Assembly: GCA_036897625.1 (NCBI GenBank)
Contig: JAYMTA010001271.1
Span: forward strand, 1-20,835
Length of the DNA stretch: 20,835 nt
Direction: 5' to 3'
Source of the DNA: Pelargonium cotyledonis
Taxonomy: Eukaryota; Streptophyta; Magnoliopsida; Geraniales; Geraniaceae
Positions 18,697 to 20,835 of the stretch are shown here, piece after piece. Both the position numbers and the translations under genes were made by a program. The notes beneath the pieces were generated by a model. The model saw nothing but the letters and a program-made list of their open reading frames with translations. It searched no databases and was not told where the DNA came from. The stretch's first letter is position 1. The number at the start of each line of letters is the position of its first letter.

Positions 18697-19395
18697 TCAC
18701 ATGATGGTGCAAACAGTAGGCTGAGGATCACACACCACTTTGTACAATTCAAGCTGAGGCTGAGGCTGAGGTTGGTAACAGTAACTTGGTGGCCACGCAA
18801 CAGGACATGGATTTGGCTTCTTCTCAGGCGCTTTCTTTTCCTCTTGCACACTCACTAAACTTGCATGCTGCCCAACCTTCTTCCTCAAGGCACTGGTCAA
18901 GTCCGCTGCGTCGACTCCATCTCCGATCACCACGATCTCGTCTTTGTCCTTCCCTTGTAATGCCACCGAGTCAACACCTATATATAAATGATTTATGTCA
19001 TTTTGATAGAAATGAATACAAAAAAGAACAAGTACCACTACAAGAAAAGTAGTGATCAGCAAACGTTTATTTTTTCAACTACGGAATGGCCCTTCGTATC
19101 GAATAAGTGACGAAATCACCCGTTGCTAATGGCCATCGCTCAACAACTAATGGAGACGATGACAACGTCGCCTAACGAATCGTTCCGTCGTTGATCAATG
19201 TTTATCTTGTAGTGTAGTAGGTATGTACCATCTGCTACAGCAGCTATCTTCATGGCTTTGGTCTTGCATTTCTTGCAGTTGAGCTGCACCTTAATCACTA
19301 TCTTTTGCTGCACAAACCAATGTGCATTAATTTGGCTAAAACATATGCTTATGTTTTGGGAAGATAATAAGTTGAGAAAATGGCTTTACCTTCAT
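18697..19395 (-). CDS. Heavy-metal-associated isoprenylated plant protein (HIPP)
   Basis: Three exons on the minus strand, 19390-19395, 19229-19307 and 18697-18977, encode 121 residues. The first coding exon is only ATGAAG (Met-Lys), a structure I recall as common in this family. One HMA domain covers about residues 3-70 and carries the metal-binding Cys pair as NCKKC in the first loop, then AAVADGVDSVALQGKDKDEIVVIG. A Pro/Gln-rich linker (EKKPNPCP, QPQPQPQ) leads to the terminal CTIM, a CaaX box whose final Met favours farnesylation. Such proteins bind Cu, Zn or Cd, or act as membrane-anchored adaptors, and are often stress- or pathogen-responsive. The HMA domain has one canonical CxxC, so metal binding is plausible. 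Reading intron 2 as coding would give a false hydrophobic N-terminus from 19062; the spliced model restores the HMA start. The gene is tail-to-tail with the CNNM gene. Confidence 0.92.
19036..19214. mobile_element. Small CACTA-like element in HIPP intron 2
   Basis: The left end is CACTACAAGAAAAGTAGTG and the right end is ATCTTGTAGTG. Inverted, the ends match as CACTACAAGA(A/T)AA...TGATCA(G/A)C over about 25 bp. CACTACAAGAAAA is the classic CACTA (En/Spm) terminus. The interior repeats short ACGA/CGTTG motifs such as GACGAAATC, GACGATG and TTCCGTCG, like CACTA subterminal repeats. Flanking TAC and TAG fit an imperfect 3-bp target duplication. About 179 bp, non-autonomous. It makes up most of the 251-bp intron 18978-19228. 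Confidence 0.85.
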
Positions 19396-20640
19396 AGTTG
19401 TGTTGTGGCAAGAAGAGGAGGGAGCTATAGATCACTTATAGATTTGTACACACGTTCATGGATGTAAGTAACATGGGAAGAAGCTTAGGTTTGAGAATTA
19501 AATTAGAGATCCACTTTTTAAGGGTCCAACCTTAATTCTATGCTTGAGTTGTTGGAGCCTATGGATGTTTTGTTTACCATTTCTTGGTAATCATTTACTT
19601 TTAATGATTTTGCACGAGTCAACCATTAAAGTATGGCAAGTCAACTATGAATATTGTCAAGTCAATGACTCGTAAGTTAAGCTCAAATTAATCTCACGAC
19701 TGGAATTGTATATTCCAATTCCAATTCCTTATGTGTTTTTGGTTATGTCGAGCCGATGATACCATTGAATGCCATAGATTTTGATACAAGCAATGTTTTG
19801 GTTTCGAGCTGGCAGCTAATGTTGGAGTCATGCTAGTGTTTTTCGAGTGTTTCTTTGTTAATTTTCGATTATTCTCGAGAATAAATTTATGACTATTGAA
19901 AATGTACAAACCAAGCAGTCGCTTGTATGTGCTTGAGAGTTGGTTATTGAAACTTGGGGAAAAAGATATTCGACTTCATTTCTTTTTATTGGATATTAAT
20001 TGTATATACTACTTCTCGATTTTGAATTGGATATTGAGTTTTTGTTTGAAAATTTAGATAATGAATGAGTCTTACGTGATTTTGTTGATTGTTTTTTTGT
20101 TTCTAGCGCGAGCTAAATTTTCTTACTACGGGTTGCGTGTGGATTGAGATCCATTTATGGTCATTCATACTTTCTAGGGATTTGCTCAATGTGTGGGTTT
20201 GGATTGACCATCTGTATATAGTTCATGATTCCATTGATTATCTGGACCATATAGGTGTGAGGTCTTTGGTCATAGATGTAACCCTAGAAGTTGATTGTTA
20301 TTGCTTGTATTGTATGATTGTTTATAAAGCTCTCTTCGATTTATTTACTTGAGTGTTAATGCTACCATGTTTTTGGTAAATTAACGTGAGTTAGATTCTC
20401 CTTAAACATGCCAAGTACTTGGTTCGCTCTGGAATAGTTATTCATAATTATAATCAGCATGAAAATTATAAACCATCTAATTTAATCTCATTAATCTGAT
20501 TTAAGATAATAAAAAATAAGATGACTTACATTTTCTATTCTCTAGTTTAATCTCATTAATTATTTAACATATTATTATATAGAATAAATAAATAAATTCA
20601 CAAATAGATATATAGTTTTTTAAAAAAATTATTCAAAATG
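19396..20640. other. HIPP promoter side and AT-rich intergenic DNA
   Basis: Apart from the W-box cluster I see no gene. A CTATAAG motif at 19435-19441 (minus) is a weak TATA candidate, rather close to the ATG. A direct repeat TCTA(A/G)TTTAATCTCATTAAT occurs at 20476 and 20541. Short open frames, such as 20137-20352, have no recognisable motif. The right half is strongly AT-rich. Confidence 0.5.
19617..19665 (-). promoter_or_regulatory. W-box cluster upstream of the HIPP gene
   Basis: AGTCAA occurs at 19617-19622, 19639-19644 and 19660-19665, each reading TTGACT on the HIPP strand, plus one more TTGAC core at 19656-19660. The three full motifs are spaced 22 and 21 bp apart, about two helix turns, and lie 220-270 bp upstream of the HIPP ATG. 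WRKY binding is inferred. Confidence 0.5.
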
Positions 20641-20643
20641 TTT

Positions 20644-20715
20644 CATATCTTAATTAGTAAAATGTTCTTATTATGACAGAGGTCATTAGTTCAATCCCTA
20701 TTAAAATAACTTTTA
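20644..20715 (+). repeat. Second tRNA-like (SINE-like) fragment
   Basis: GACAGAGGTCATTAGTTCAATCCC contains an AGTTCAATCC B-box-like core preceded by GAGGTC, the same arrangement as the minus-strand element at 6112-6185. An upstream TTAGTAAAATGTT stretch may be a decayed A box, and an A/T-rich tail follows. It is degenerate and not a functional tRNA. The family assignment is tentative. Confidence 0.35.
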
Positions 20716-20814
20716 ATAAGTGCATGATGAAAATTTAAAAAATATTAGTGGGTACAAATGTTAAAAATGTAAGAAAAAAAATGAAATTTTGATAAAAATT
20801 AGAAGTACTTTTTC

Positions 20815-20835
20815 AAAAAAAAAAAAAAGGGGGGG
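20815..20835. other. A14-G7 run at the window edge
   Basis: The window ends with 14 A then 7 G. A long A run directly followed by a G run is unusual in genomic DNA and fits a sequencing-end, tailing or assembly artefact. Confidence 0.5.

Noticed and set aside
18978-19062. Hydrophobic N-terminus read from 19062 on the minus strand
   Set aside because: It is intron 2 of the HIPP gene and partly CACTA-like element. Splicing to 19229-19307 restores the HMA domain with its Cys pair.
20137-20352. 71-codon open frame in the right intergenic region
   Set aside because: No motif, no splice context, and a length expected by chance in AT-rich DNA.
1-20835. A coordinated gene cluster or novel system (ABC transporter, receptor kinase, methyltransferase together)
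   Set aside because: The genes are standard plant families with separate promoters and no shared pathway evidence. Adjacency alone does not support a metabolic or defence cluster.

Overview
This window is nuclear chromosomal DNA of a flowering plant, most likely a eudicot. The genes are split by AT-rich introns with plant-type splice sites, and the encoded families are plant-specific or plant-typical. The introns carry small plant transposable elements, including Stowaway-like, CACTA-like and tRNA-derived SINE-like pieces. The species cannot be fixed from the sequence. I see no operon, phage, CRISPR array or other prokaryotic system, and no new multi-gene system. The interest lies in splicing details, mobile-element footprints and promoter motifs.

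Layout. (1) 142-1064 (+): the last four exons of an ABCC (MRP-type) ABC transporter, covering the second nucleotide-binding domain and C-terminus; the rest lies left of the window. (2) 1643-4783 (+): a complete two-exon LRR receptor kinase of subfamily XII (EFR/Xa21-like) with 22 LRRs, one membrane helix and a non-RD kinase. (3) 5286-6636 (+): a complete four-exon COMT-like O-methyltransferase, including one GC-AG intron and one intron mostly filled by a tRNA-like element. (4) 8119-18536 (+): a complete 14-exon gene of about 10.4 kb for a chloroplast-targeted CNNM/CorC-type protein (DUF21, two CBS repeats, CorC_HlyC domain; 683 residues). Its large introns hold most of the repeats. (5) 19395-18697 (-): a three-exon heavy-metal-associated isoprenylated plant protein (HIPP) ending in a CaaX box. 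It converges tail-to-tail on gene 4 with only 160 bp between the stop codons.

The genes do not form a pathway. The receptor kinase is a probable immune or peptide receptor, and W-box motifs lie upstream of both it and the HIPP gene, which would fit stress-responsive expression. The methyltransferase belongs to phenylpropanoid-type metabolism. The CNNM/CorC protein probably handles Mg2+ or another cation at the plastid envelope, and the HIPP binds metals through its CxxC site. Their adjacency is ordinary plant gene order.

All gene models were spliced by hand: each join keeps the frame and restores family motifs, and total lengths match family norms. Flanking stretches 1065-1642, 4784-5285, 6637-8118 and 19396-20835 hold promoters, 3' ends and unrecognised AT-rich DNA. 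The right edge ends in 14 A followed by 7 G, which looks like an assembly or clone-end artefact.
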